From Pseudomonadota bacterium (GTDB taxonomy: Bacteria > Pseudomonadota > Gammaproteobacteria > Steroidobacterales > Steroidobacteraceae), in contig JAEWAF010000043.1 of assembly GCA_023391815.1 (NCBI GenBank), forward strand, positions 124,001 to 188,000: a stretch of 64,000 nucleotides of DNA, written 5' to 3'. Every line of letters starts with the position of its first letter. Positions within the stretch are counted from its first letter, which is position 1. The position numbers and the translations under genes were made by a program. Positions 1 to 8,560 of the stretch are shown here, piece by piece. The notes beneath the pieces were generated by a model, which worked only from the letters and a program-made list of their open reading frames with translations, was not told the DNA's origin and made no database searches.

Positions 1-300
1 CTTGTCGGCCAGGTAGATCAGGATAGCGCCCGACTCGAACAAGGCCAGTGGCTTGCCGCCCGGGCCGTTCGGATCGAGGATGGCCGGAATCTTGTTGTTC
101 GGATTGAGCGACAGGAATTCCGGCGTGAGTTGATCGTTGGTGTCGAAGCTGACCCGATGCACCTCGTACGGCAGACCGATCTCTTCCAATGCGATGGAAG
201 CCTTCACGCCGTTCGGCGTCGGCAACGAATACAGTTGCAGCCGGTCAGGATGCCGGGGGGGCCATTTCCTGGTGATGGGGAATGCTGAAAAATCTGCCAT
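1..300 (-). CDS. Glutathione S-transferase family protein (YfcG/YghU-like), partial
   Basis: This is the N-terminal 100 residues of a GST; the frame runs off the left edge of the window. The thioredoxin-fold half is clear: LQLYSLPTPNGVKASIALEE, then LNPNNKIPAILDP, and FESGAILIYLADK. The NPNNKIPAI and ESGAIL segments are the glutathione-binding signature of the YfcG/YghU branch, whose members act as glutathione-dependent disulfide-bond reductases. It starts at the ATG complementary to 298-300. The alpha-helical C-terminal domain is outside the window, so substrate specificity cannot be judged. It is transcribed leftward and separated by about 80 bp from the HAD phosphatase gene, which has the same orientation. 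Confidence 0.85.
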   Translation of the reverse strand, partial: MADFSAFPITRKWPPRHPDRLQLYSLPTPNGVKASIALEEIGLPYEVHRVSFDTNDQLTPEFLSLNPNNKIPAILDPNGPGGKPLALFESGAILIYLADK

Positions 301-379
301 GACGGTGTCCTCGCTGAGGGCCGCATTGTCGCACTATCGGCGGCCCTCGCGCTGGCGGGACCGCGGAATAAGTGTCATG

Positions 380-1066
380 TCAGATTTTCCTCGTTGAAAG
401 GGAACTCATCTGTAACCGACCGTCCGGTCGGATTGTGGCCTGAAGTCCGCTGTAATCGGCGTAGGTGGGATGCGGAGTGTCCATGGGGTGCTGATGCGTG
501 GCCGTGATTACCACCACCGCAGCGCCCGCCGCTTCACCCGCTCGGATGCCAGCGGCCGCATCTTCGAACACCAGACAGTCATCGGCGCTCCATCCGAGCT
601 GGCGCGCGGCGAGTTGATAACACGCCGGATCGGGCTTGCCTCTGGGAATATCCTCGGCGGTGATGAACACACGTGGTGGCGTCAAGCCCGCCGCGGCGAG
701 TCGTCGAACCGCAAGCGCACGCGGCGCCGATGTCACGATGGCCCAGCGATCCTGAGGCAGCTTCGATACGAACTCGCGTGCGCCGGCAATCGCATGCACG
801 CCCTCGACGTCGTCGATCTCGGCAAGTGTGATGGCATGTGCCTCGGCGACCGGATCGACGCCGGGGATATTCAGCTGACGCACCGAATCGACCGCACGCT
901 GACCGTGAATGCCATGCAGAAACGTGCGCGCATCGATCCCGAACTGAGCGGCCCAGCGCGTCCAGACTCTTTCGGCGGCCTCGATGGAGCTGAGCAGCGT
1001 GCCATCCATGTCGAACAGCAGGGCCGCGAACGAACGGCCGTCGAACAAAGCATCGAATTGAGTCAT
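380..1066 (-). CDS. HAD-IA family sugar-phosphatase-like hydrolase
   Basis: A 228-aa cytosolic haloacid-dehalogenase phosphatase. All four HAD motifs are visible: motif I LLFDMDGTLLSS (nucleophile and acid/base Asp), motif II IVTSAPR, motif III RGKPDPACY (Lys), and motif IV CLVFEDAAAGIRAGEAAG. A helical cap lies between motifs I and II, as in subfamily IA enzymes such as YfbT and beta-phosphoglucomutase. Length fits the family. The frame stays open far upstream, but MTQFDALFDG at 1066 begins the conserved domain, while the upstream extension overlaps the divergent exonuclease gene and is low-complexity, so I start at 1066. The substrate is unknown; sugar phosphates are the family norm. Confidence 0.85.
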   Translation of the reverse strand: MTQFDALFDGRSFAALLFDMDGTLLSSIEAAERVWTRWAAQFGIDARTFLHGIHGQRAVDSVRQLNIPGVDPVAEAHAITLAEIDDVEGVHAIAGAREFVSKLPQDRWAIVTSAPRALAVRRLAAAGLTPPRVFITAEDIPRGKPDPACYQLAARQLGWSADDCLVFEDAAAGIRAGEAAGAAVVVITATHQHPMDTPHPTYADYSGLQATIRPDGRLQMSSLSTRKI

Positions 1067-1222
1067 TCCAGCGCGGGTCTCCAGGATCACGAGGTAAATT
1101 AACACAGCGGGTCGGGCCGATGCCCCGGTCTTGCCCGCTCGCGGGCAAGCCACCCCGTGCCGCGTTCGACGCCACCGGGCGCGCGTGTCAGACTCACCCG
1201 CTCCCGATTTCCGGACGAGCGC

Positions 1223-2059
1223 ATGATCATCCATCTGGTCGACGGCACCTACGAGCTGTTTCGTCATTTCTATGGCCTGCGTCGCTTCAACAAGGGCAAC
1301 GACAAGCCGCTCGGCGCGGCCAACGGCGTGTTGCACACGGTGCTGGAATTGATCGAGCAAGGCGCGACCCACATCGGCGTCGCCACCGACCATGTCATCG
1401 AATCGTTTCGTAATCCGCTGTGGCCGGGTTACAAAACGGGCGACGGCATCGAGCCGGCGCTGTGGGCTCAATTTCATCCGCTCGAGCGCGCGCTGGTCGC
1501 GATGGGCGTCGCGACCTGGCCGATGGTGGAACTGGAGGCCGACGACGCGCTGGCCTCGGCCGCGCATCTGGCGGCACTCGATCCTCGCGTCGAGAAGGTG
1601 TGCATCTGGACCCCCGACAAGGACCTGGCTCAGTGCGTGCAGGAAGATCGCATCGTGCAGATGGATCGAAAAAGCAAAGCGATCCGGAACGCCAAGGACG
1701 TGCAAGAGAAATTCGGCGTGCCGCCCGCTTTGATTCCGGATTATCTCGCGCTGGTCGGCGATACCGCCGACGGGTATCCCGGACTGGAAGGCATCGGCAA
1801 GGTCGGCGCCGCGCGCCTGGTGAACAAATACGGGCCGATCGAACAATTTCCCGTCGACGTGCTGAGCGGAGAGCGCCTGGAAATGGCCCTGCTGTTCAAG
1901 CGCCTCGCCACGTTGCGTACCGATGCGCCATTGTTCGACAACGTCGATGCCCTGCAGTGGCGCGGCCCAACGGATGAGTTCATTGCATACGCGGAGCAAT
2001 CCGGTGATGCGCGCTTGCTCGATCGCTGCCGGAAAGCGGCCGCGAAGATCGCAGCTTGA
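1223..2059 (+). CDS. 5'-3' exonuclease (FEN/Pol I N-terminal-like)
   Basis: A 278-aa stand-alone 5'-3' exonuclease of the PIN-like FEN superfamily, expected to act on DNA flaps or nicks. The N-terminus IHLVDGTYELFRHFYG carries the first metal-binding Asp. MVELEADDALASAAH and WTPDKDLAQCV carry the acidic active-site residues. The helix-three-turn-helix DNA-binding motif is at GDTADGYPGLEGIGKVGAARLV. I chose ATG 1223 (MIIHLVDG) because the conserved fold begins at once; an upstream ATG at 1157 would add an unconserved basic tail. It is divergent from the HAD gene and ends against the TPR gene, which is read from the opposite strand. Confidence 0.85.
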   Translation: MIIHLVDGTYELFRHFYGLRRFNKGNDKPLGAANGVLHTVLELIEQGATHIGVATDHVIESFRNPLWPGYKTGDGIEPALWAQFHPLERALVAMGVATWPMVELEADDALASAAHLAALDPRVEKVCIWTPDKDLAQCVQEDRIVQMDRKSKAIRNAKDVQEKFGVPPALIPDYLALVGDTADGYPGLEGIGKVGAARLVNKYGPIEQFPVDVLSGERLEMALLFKRLATLRTDAPLFDNVDALQWRGPTDEFIAYAEQSGDARLLDRCRKAAAKIAA

Positions 2060-3679
2060 TCATCGCTTCGCGAGATATGCTCGGGCTTCCTTGAGCGACT
2101 TTCGTGGCGAATCCGGCGCCGCCAGTTCAACCAGTTGCGTGTAGAAAGCCCGTGCCTTCGCCGTGTCACCGACGGCACGTGCGGCCGTCGCCGCGCCAAG
2201 CAAGCTATTGAAACGGCGCGGATACAACTGCAACGACCTTTCATAGGCCGAGAGCGCCTCGGCCGGCTTCTTCTGTTCGGTGTACAGATCGCCCAGCAGT
2301 TCGTAAGCCGGCAACGTCGGCGCCGGCGTGACGGCATGTTTCGGTGTCGCGAGTTCCAAGTCCGCCGCTTGGCGCATCACCTCGACGCTCTTCGCCTCCT
2401 GCCCTTGCGCATGCGCGGACCAGGCGGCCAGCTCCAGATCGAGCACCTTGATACTGCGAGCAAACAAATCCTCGCCGGCCTTGCGAGCGACGCCCTCCAA
2501 TTCACCGAGCCGGGTGAGCGCGAGCTGCGCTTCATCGTTCATGCGCAGATGGGCAGCACCGAGACCGCGCGCGAACCGCGCAGTTGCCTCGGCCCACATG
2601 AAACGATCCCAATCGAGATACGTGGGCGTGCGAGGCTCGATCTTGGACGCCGCGATCCAGTCGCGCCGCTCGAGTGCGTATCGAGATTGCGTGGACGCAA
2701 GATGGAATGCGGTCTTGAACGTCGGCTCCATTCGCGGTGTGTTCTGTAGTCGGCGCAGCTGCTCGGCGGCCGATACGTCGGCGCCCTGTTGCAGATAGGC
2801 GTAGACCAGATACTCGATGGCATGCGCGAACTCGTCCCACACCAACTCGCCCTTCTCGCCGGCCGGATGTGACAAAGCCGCGTCGGCCGCGCGGAGGTTG
2901 CCCTTGATCACACCGTCCCAATCGCCCAGGCGCGTGTAGATGTGCGTGGGCATGTGGAGCGCGTGCGGATTGTCGGGTGCGATCGAGTCGTACTTCCTGG
3001 TGATCTCGAGCAACTCGTGCTCGCGGCCCGGCACGTCATTCGCGTGCACCAGGTAATGCATCACACCGGGATGATCCGGCTGTTTCCGATACACATTCAG
3101 CAGGATCTCAGCGGACTCGTCTGCATGTTCGCGCAGGTTGCCGCTAGCGGGACTCGTCGCGAGATGCGATAACGCATAGAAGATCGCTGCCTCATCGTCA
3201 CCGGGCAATGCCTCATAAGCGTGCCTGGACGCCTGTTCCCAGCGGCGAATGCGGGCCCAGTAATCCGATGACTCGGGCTCGATGAAGAATGCTTCCGCGG
3301 CGGTGATGAACTGCGATTCACGCGGCGTCGATGGCAACGACTTTGCCTTCCGCACCTCGTCCCATCCGCGAGCGAGCGCCGCGGCATTCGGACGCGTCGG
3401 CCACAACGGCTGAAACAATGTCATCGCCACGCCCCAGTGCGCCATGGCACAGTCCGGCTCGATCTGGATGAGCTGTTCGAACGCCTCTCGCGCCTGCGGA
3501 TAGGTCATATGATGGAGCAGCGTAACGGCGTCATTGAACTGTGCCTTCGCCGCCGTAGAACACGACACCGGGAAGTCGACCTTCCCCAACGAAGCGTGTT
3601 CATGGTCGGCGGCGCCGACCGGCCCGGCCAGCAGCGCCATGAGCAACAACCTCATATGCAGGTCCGGCCGGCTCGCCAT
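2060..3679 (-). CDS. Exported tetratricopeptide-repeat protein
   Basis: A 539-aa protein with an N-terminal signal peptide (MRLLLMALLAGPVGAA) followed by TPR-like helical repeats, for example YPQAREAFEQLIQIEPDCAM, and near the C-terminus LLGDLYTEQKKPAEALSAYE followed by SLQLYPRRFNSLLGAATAA. These are predicted to form a periplasmic or secreted protein-interaction scaffold. The central part contains many His residues, such as HYLVHANDVPGREHELL, HALHMPTHIYTRLGDWD. The family is widespread but its role is not established. The start could be 3679 or the ATG at 3655, immediately before the hydrophobic stretch. Its stop abuts the exonuclease stop, so the two genes converge without a spacer. Confidence 0.75.
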   Translation of the reverse strand: MASRPDLHMRLLLMALLAGPVGAADHEHASLGKVDFPVSCSTAAKAQFNDAVTLLHHMTYPQAREAFEQLIQIEPDCAMAHWGVAMTLFQPLWPTRPNAAALARGWDEVRKAKSLPSTPRESQFITAAEAFFIEPESSDYWARIRRWEQASRHAYEALPGDDEAAIFYALSHLATSPASGNLREHADESAEILLNVYRKQPDHPGVMHYLVHANDVPGREHELLEITRKYDSIAPDNPHALHMPTHIYTRLGDWDGVIKGNLRAADAALSHPAGEKGELVWDEFAHAIEYLVYAYLQQGADVSAAEQLRRLQNTPRMEPTFKTAFHLASTQSRYALERRDWIAASKIEPRTPTYLDWDRFMWAEATARFARGLGAAHLRMNDEAQLALTRLGELEGVARKAGEDLFARSIKVLDLELAAWSAHAQGQEAKSVEVMRQAADLELATPKHAVTPAPTLPAYELLGDLYTEQKKPAEALSAYERSLQLYPRRFNSLLGAATAARAVGDTAKARAFYTQLVELAAPDSPRKSLKEARAYLAKR

Positions 3680-3797
3680 GCTCGCTCCGACGTTGTAATG
3701 GGGTGAGCCTGGACGATCCCGCCCCCGGTTGCAACGGGTGCTTGGGTCGGATGCCGATGCAACCGGTATCATCAAATGCAATCCGTTCGCATTTATT

Positions 3798-3822
3798 TGA
3801 CTGCCGACTGACCGCCAGTCAT
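3798..3822. promoter_or_regulatory. Probable TetR operator (overlapping GACTG inverted repeats)
   Basis: TGACTG at 3798-3803 is inverted relative to CAGTCA at 3816-3821 (spacer 12). An internal GACTG at 3806-3810 forms a second inverted repeat with CAGTC at 3816-3820 (spacer 5). The site ends about 10 bp before the ATG of the first gene of an operon whose second gene is a TetR repressor. That is the usual place for an autoregulatory operator. Binding is inferred, not shown. Confidence 0.5.
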
Positions 3823-3831
3823 TATTTGTCC

Positions 3832-4266
3832 ATGACACAGCACGACGTGAGCCAGTGGCCGCTGGTCGTCTCCATCATCGACAGTCATACGTTGGCTGAA
3901 GATCTGCGGGAAGTCGCCGCGCGCTGGCGTGACTGGTTGTCGTGGAACGAGCCGTTCGCGGCTTTGCAGATATTCAGCGGCCATGACGAGGGCCAGCTCG
4001 CCGAGCGCGATCGTGTGCTCAGCTGGTGGCTGGACGCGCAGCGCCGGTCCATTCGACGTAACGTCATCGGCCTCGCCTCCGTCATTCCCTGCGCGCATTT
4101 CGAGAAGATGCCGCACATGGAGACGCACCCGCTGTTCGGCATACCCACAGCGACATTCGCGTCGATCAGCACGGCGCTGGTCTGGCTGGAAGCCCGCGCC
4201 TTTCGACCTCACGATCTCACATTCAATCGCGCGGCCGTCGAAGCCACGCTGGCCGGCGTCGCATAA
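3832..4266 (+). CDS. Hypothetical protein, first gene of a TetR operon
   Basis: A 144-aa soluble protein beginning MTQHDVSQWPLVVSIIDSH. I do not recognise a family with confidence. An alternation of hydrophobic strands and amphipathic helices (WPLVVSIIDSH, FAALQIFSGH, NVIGLASVIPC, LEARAF) recalls a small alpha/beta STAS- or SpoIIAA-like fold, but this is only an impression. No signal peptide or membrane segment is seen. Its TAA stop is followed immediately by the GTG of the TetR gene, so the two are surely cotranscribed and probably translationally coupled. The start at 3832 was preferred over 3703 because the operator-like repeats lie between the two. Confidence 0.6.
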   Translation: MTQHDVSQWPLVVSIIDSHTLAEDLREVAARWRDWLSWNEPFAALQIFSGHDEGQLAERDRVLSWWLDAQRRSIRRNVIGLASVIPCAHFEKMPHMETHPLFGIPTATFASISTALVWLEARAFRPHDLTFNRAAVEATLAGVA

Positions 4267-4878
4267 GTGACGGCGTCAGCACGAGCGCGGGGGCGTCCCC
4301 GTACCAAGCCGGCCGAGCTGCGTCGTGAAGAATTGCTGGATGTCGGGCAACGACTATTCGTCGACAAAGGCATCGGTGCGACGAGCATCGACGAGATAGC
4401 GAGTGCCGCGAAGATCGCCAAAGGCACGTTCTATCTCTATTTCCCCTCCAAAGAGGCGCTGCTCCACGCGATCCAGGAACGTTTCGTCACGAGCTTCCTG
4501 GCACGGCTCGAGCACGCGATGGATCGGTGCGGGCCGGGCCGCTGGCGGCTTCGGCTGCAGGCATGGGTGCGCACCCTCATCGAAGGCTACCTCGATCAGG
4601 TCCGACTGCACGATGTGATCTTTCATGAGATGCATCAGGAGTACGATCGGCATTCGATGAGCAACAATCCGGTCATCGATCAGTTGACGAGAGTGCTGAG
4701 CGAGGGCACGAAAGCCGGAGCCTGGATCAGCGAGGAGCCCCGCGCGACCGCCGTCATGCTGTTTCATTCCTTGCACGGCGGGGTCGATGCGGCGATCGCC
4801 GACAGCAAAAAGGTCAACCGTGCCCGGCTGATCCGAACCATCACCACATTTTTCGAGCGGGCAGTCAACGCGAACTGA
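4267..4878 (+). CDS. TetR/AcrR family transcriptional regulator
   Basis: A 203-aa repressor with a GTG start directly after the stop of the preceding gene. The N-terminus is basic (ARARGRPRTKPAELRREELL). It is followed by the TetR helix-turn-helix, DEIASAAKIAKGTFYLYFPSKEALL (residues about 38-62), and a ligand-binding helical domain with HDVIFHEMHQEY. Length is typical of the family. It probably controls its own operon through the GACTG repeats upstream of 3832. The ligand is unknown; the cotranscribed ThuA-like protein may indicate a sugar-related role, which is weak inference. Confidence 0.9.
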   Translation: MTASARARGRPRTKPAELRREELLDVGQRLFVDKGIGATSIDEIASAAKIAKGTFYLYFPSKEALLHAIQERFVTSFLARLEHAMDRCGPGRWRLRLQAWVRTLIEGYLDQVRLHDVIFHEMHQEYDRHSMSNNPVIDQLTRVLSEGTKAGAWISEEPRATAVMLFHSLHGGVDAAIADSKKVNRARLIRTITTFFERAVNAN

Positions 4879-4888
4879 AGGCGACTCT

Positions 4889-5653
4889 ATGAAGCATCTG
4901 AAAACCTGGTTGCTGGCGGCGATGAGCTGCCTGCTTGCGCCGGCCGCACTCTCTCAGCAGTTCAGTGTCGCGGTGTTCAGCAAGACCGCGGGCTGGCATC
5001 ACGAATCCATCAATGAAGCGGTGACCGGGATTCGCGAGCTCGGCAAGCTGCATCATTTCGAGGTGTTCTGGACCGAAGATCCCAATCGTCTGTTCAAGGA
5101 CGAGGAGCTGTCCAAGCACGCGGCCGTCCTGTTCCTGCTCACGACCGGCGACGCATTGAACGATCAGCAGCAAGCCACGTTCGAGCGCTATATCCGCCGA
5201 GGCGGCGGTTTCGTCGGCGTGCACAGCGCTGCCGACACCGAATATCAATGGCCCTGGTACACCAAGATGCTCGGCCACATGTTCCGCCGTCATCCAGCGA
5301 TCCAGACCGCGATGGTCAAGGTCGAGAGCCGCGACTTTCCAGGAATGGAACGCTTCGCCGAGCGCTTTCTCGCAACCGAAGAATGGTACGAGTTCGACGC
5401 CTCCCGCTCGCCCGCGCTGAAATATTTATTGTCGGTGGACGAGTCGACGTATCAGCCTTCCGAACAGCGTCGCGCGGAAGCCAAATCCCAGCCCTTGCAT
5501 CCGATCAGCTGGTACCAGCCCTATGACGGCGGCCGCGCCTTCTACACGGCGTTGGGACATCTGCCGGCCACCTACTCCGACCCGTTCTTCATGCACCACT
5601 TGTATGGCGGCATCTACTGGGCGGCGACCGGTAAAGGGCTCAAGACGCCTTAG
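4889..5653 (+). CDS. Exported ThuA-like domain protein
   Basis: A 254-aa protein with a signal peptide (MKHLKTWLLAAMSCLLAPAALSQ) and a ThuA-like glutamine-amidotransferase fold: VAVFSKTAGWHHESINEA, AVLFLLTTGDALNDQQQ, RRGGGFVGVHSAADTEY and WYQPYDGGRAFYTALGH. ThuA-like domains occur in secreted sugar-metabolising proteins, and trehalose utilisation is only the founding association. The usual amidotransferase Cys is not evident, which is normal for this family. It starts 10 bp after the TetR stop, so it is probably the third gene of that operon. Its 3' end overlaps the convergent permease gene by 14 nt. Confidence 0.85.
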   Translation: MKHLKTWLLAAMSCLLAPAALSQQFSVAVFSKTAGWHHESINEAVTGIRELGKLHHFEVFWTEDPNRLFKDEELSKHAAVLFLLTTGDALNDQQQATFERYIRRGGGFVGVHSAADTEYQWPWYTKMLGHMFRRHPAIQTAMVKVESRDFPGMERFAERFLATEEWYEFDASRSPALKYLLSVDESTYQPSEQRRAEAKSQPLHPISWYQPYDGGRAFYTALGHLPATYSDPFFMHHLYGGIYWAATGKGLKTP

Positions 5654-7022
5654 ACTCACGCAGCCGCAAAGCCAGCAGCACCAATCCACCGCTGATCATG
5701 ACCAGCAGCGCGACATAGCTCGCGTGTTTCGATTGCGCGTACGTGATGCTCGAGTACAGCAGATACGCGCACGTCGCGATGAAGATCAACGGCAGCACCG
5801 GATATAGCGGCACACGGAAAGGCCGAGCGCGTGCGGGATCTCGTCGACGCAAGACCAACAGCGCGATCCCGCTGAGCATGAAGAAGAACCAGAACACCGG
5901 CGCGGTGAATTCAACCATGGTGGAGAAGCCGTCCTTCTCCAGCGCGCCGAATACGATCAGCGCCAGTGCAATCAGCGCCTGGACGATGAAACCCGCCATC
6001 GGCGCATGACGCGCCCCCTGCCAACGCCCCATGAAACCCAGTGCCGGCCAGTCCAGCGCCACGGAATAGTTACTACGCGCGCCGACGATCATGGTCGAGT
6101 TCATCGACGTGAGCGAGGCAATCGCAACGATCACCCCGAGCAGCTGGCCGCCGAACGATCCGAACGCCCGCTCGATCACGTCGATACCGACCGCCTGACT
6201 CGCCTTGAGCTGCTCGAAGCCGAGACCGTGCAAGACGCTCGCGACGAAGAGCAGATAGGCCAGTGTGATAATCCCGATCGAAACGACCAGCGCTCGCACG
6301 ATCGCCATCGGCCCGCCGCGAACCTCGGCGGATACATACGCCGCTTCGTTCCAGCCACCGAAGGTCAACAGTACGAATACCATCGCGAGGCCGAACGCTC
6401 CTGCCCCTTGCGAGACGGCTGGTGCGACCGCCGACGCCGACGGTTCCAATGTCATGCCGGCAACGGCGACCAGCAACACGCCCGAAATCTCCAGTAACGT
6501 GAGGACATTCTGCATTCGCGAGGAGCCGTGCAGCCCGATCAGGTTGATGATCGTCAGCAGCACGGTCGCCAGCGCCGCATACCACGCCGATGAGTACTGG
6601 CCGAGACTGGACAGCCGCGTCAGATAATCGCCGAGGATGAACCCGAGCAACGCAATCGAACCGGTGCAAATCACGGCACTGCGAGCCCAGGCGAACAGGA
6701 AACTCACATTCCTGCCGTAGGCTCGCGTGAGAAAGGTGTAGTCGCCGCCCGCGCTCGGATAGGTCGTCGCCAGCTCCGCGTAAGTCAGCGCCCCGATCAG
6801 CGAAAGCACCCCGCCCAGAACCCACGCGGTCAACATCAGCGCCGGTGAGCCCGCGATCCCCGCGACCAGCGAGGGCGTCTGAAAAATACCGGCACCGATC
6901 ACGATGCCCACCGTGATCATGATCGCATCGAAGACGCTCAGCGTCGGCGTCGGCACATCGGGCGCTGTCGATGGCGTGTCCTTTTGCCCGTTCGCGCGAT
7001 CGCCTTCGAGGGCGGAGCTCAT
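5640..7022 (-). CDS. APC family amino-acid permease
   Basis: A 460-aa inner-membrane transporter of the amino acid-polyamine-organocation superfamily. The first transmembrane helix carries the classic motif (ITVGIVIGAGIFQTPSLVA). About twelve hydrophobic segments follow, including LMLTAWVLGGVLSLIGALTY and ATVLLTIINLIGLHG, with a terminal VALLVMISGGLVLLAL. A short polar cytosolic N-terminus precedes them. The substrate cannot be assigned; the serine/threonine exchanger and LAT-like branches are similar in length. It lies 3 nt downstream of the exported methyltransferase gene, so the two form an operon. Confidence 0.85.
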   Translation of the reverse strand: MSSALEGDRANGQKDTPSTAPDVPTPTLSVFDAIMITVGIVIGAGIFQTPSLVAGIAGSPALMLTAWVLGGVLSLIGALTYAELATTYPSAGGDYTFLTRAYGRNVSFLFAWARSAVICTGSIALLGFILGDYLTRLSSLGQYSSAWYAALATVLLTIINLIGLHGSSRMQNVLTLLEISGVLLVAVAGMTLEPSASAVAPAVSQGAGAFGLAMVFVLLTFGGWNEAAYVSAEVRGGPMAIVRALVVSIGIITLAYLLFVASVLHGLGFEQLKASQAVGIDVIERAFGSFGGQLLGVIVAIASLTSMNSTMIVGARSNYSVALDWPALGFMGRWQGARHAPMAGFIVQALIALALIVFGALEKDGFSTMVEFTAPVFWFFFMLSGIALLVLRRRDPARARPFRVPLYPVLPLIFIATCAYLLYSSITYAQSKHASYVALLVMISGGLVLLALRLRESKAS

Positions 7023-7025
7023 GCG

Positions 7026-7898
7026 CTACAGACGCGTGCCGATATAAGTGGAGGTCGCGTCGTTACGGGTGACCTGCGCCTCGATCCGGTTGCCTTTCAA
7101 CTCGCCCTTGAGGCGAGTGTGCACACCCCCCTCCGAGAACATCATCTCGATCTTCGTGCCGTGCACCTCGGCATTCGTGATGTCAGCCGTGCCCTTGCCC
7201 ACCGTGCCGGATAGCTTCTGGAACGTTTGCACCAGATTCACATTGAAGCTGTCCTTGCCGTGTTGCTGTTTGAAGGTCCATCGGCCAGCGACCTCGGCGG
7301 GAACGATCCACAGATACGCCGCGCCATCGGTCGACACCGAGCTTTCATCCGGCCGCCAGTCGTCCATCAGAAACGAATGCGAGACGACGCGCGTGCCCGG
7401 CTTCATCTTCAGAATGGTGGGACGCAGGCGCAGATTCAGCTCCGGAAGCAGATAAAGCGTCACTACGTCAGCCGCGCTGAAATCGGTCTGGAAGATGTCG
7501 CCCTGAATGACTTTGACCCGGTCGGCGACGCCTTCCACGCGCACCATGCACTGAGCCAGTTGCGCCATGTCGGGGTTGTACTCGACACCGACCGCGCGGG
7601 CCCCGAACTGCTTGGCGGCCGCGATCGCAATCTTGCCGTCGCCGGCGCCGAGGTCGTACACCAGATCGTTGTTACCGACCTGCGCCATCTCGAGCATGCG
7701 AGTGACCAGCGGATCGTTGGTCGGCACCCAGACCACGTCCTTGCCGGGTTGACCGCTGCTCGGCTTGAACGACCGTTCGCAATCCTCGCGGCTGGTCGGC
7801 GCACTGAGCGCTTGCCCTGCTACTGCGCTGATGAGCAGCAACCCCGCGCCCCAGGCGCTCATCCACGGCAGCAAACGACGGCGAATCGACGTCGGCAT
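7026..7898 (-). CDS. Exported class I SAM-dependent methyltransferase-like protein
   Basis: A 290-aa protein. A Rossmann methyltransferase core is clear: motif I VYDLGAGDGKIAIAA (residues about 80-94), the acidic end of beta2 AVGVEYNPDM, and VIQGDIF further on. Ahead of the core lies a hydrophobic stretch after an Arg-rich start (MPTSIRRRLLPW, then GAGLLLISAVAGQALSAP), which looks like a signal peptide or membrane anchor. That is odd, since SAM is a cytosolic cofactor. The C-terminal 90 residues (from about HSFLMDDWRPDE) form a beta-rich extension. It is upstream of, and cotranscribed with, the permease. The target is unknown. Confidence 0.75.
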   Translation of the reverse strand: MPTSIRRRLLPWMSAWGAGLLLISAVAGQALSAPTSREDCERSFKPSSGQPGKDVVWVPTNDPLVTRMLEMAQVGNNDLVYDLGAGDGKIAIAAAKQFGARAVGVEYNPDMAQLAQCMVRVEGVADRVKVIQGDIFQTDFSAADVVTLYLLPELNLRLRPTILKMKPGTRVVSHSFLMDDWRPDESSVSTDGAAYLWIVPAEVAGRWTFKQQHGKDSFNVNLVQTFQKLSGTVGKGTADITNAEVHGTKIEMMFSEGGVHTRLKGELKGNRIEAQVTRNDATSTYIGTRL

Positions 7899-8104
7899 GT
7901 TTGTTCCTCCCCTGGACAGTCTGACGGAACGCGCGCCCGCCGAGAAAGTTCACCGACGCTACCGTCATCGATTTATTATCGCTGGCGCACGGATGGCGGA
8001 TCGTAGTCTCAGTAATTGGCGCACGTCACGCAAAAGTAGGAACCTGTCCGTGCTACAGGCGTCCTTGTACGCCCCCGCCCGCTATCGCTTGTCATGGAGG
8101 CTGT

Positions 8105-8560
8105 ATGCTCGCGCTGTCCGTCAATGGCCAATCCCATTCTCTCGATGTCCCCGACGACATGCCCCTGCTATGGGTGCTTCGAGACGTCGTCGGCCTGACC
8201 GGCACGAAGTTCGGCTGCGGAATCGCGGCTTGCGGCGCATGTACGGTGCACGTCGAGGGCCAGCCTACCCGCTCATGCGTCACGCCCGTTTCCGCGGTGG
8301 CTGGCAAGAAGATCACGACCATCGAGGCGATGGACCAGGATCCGGTCGGTCGCAGAATCCAGGCCGCGTGGCGTGATATCGACGTGGTCCAGTGCGGCTA
8401 CTGTCAGTCCGGACAGATCATGTCCGCGACCGCGCTGCTCGCGACCAACCCCCGGCCCTCGGATGCGGATATCGATGCGGCCATGGCCGGCAACATTTGT
8501 CGTTGCGGCACCTATGGACGCATTCGTACCGCCATCAAGCGCGCGGCGGCAACGACATGA
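8105..8560 (+). CDS. iorA: Isoquinoline 1-oxidoreductase alpha-type (2Fe-2S) subunit
   Basis: A 151-aa small subunit of a xanthine-oxidase-family molybdenum hydroxylase; it passes electrons from the molybdenum site. The plant-type 2Fe-2S cluster is at CGIAACGACTVHVEGQ with a further Cys in TRSC. The second, helical 2Fe-2S domain has CGYCQSGQ and ICRCGT. Length matches IorA. It overlaps the large subunit by 4 nt (ATGA), showing translational coupling. No FAD subunit is nearby, as expected for IorAB-type enzymes that use external acceptors such as cytochromes. The substrate is not predictable; aldehydes and N-heterocycles are both used in the family. Confidence 0.9.
   Translation: MLALSVNGQSHSLDVPDDMPLLWVLRDVVGLTGTKFGCGIAACGACTVHVEGQPTRSCVTPVSAVAGKKITTIEAMDQDPVGRRIQAAWRDIDVVQCGYCQSGQIMSATALLATNPRPSDADIDAAMAGNICRCGTYGRIRTAIKRAAATT

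Noticed and set aside
1067..1999. N-terminal extension of the HAD phosphatase frame to 539 aa
   Set aside because: It would lie opposite the exonuclease gene; the HAD fold begins at MTQFDALFDG, and no domain is visible in the extra residues.
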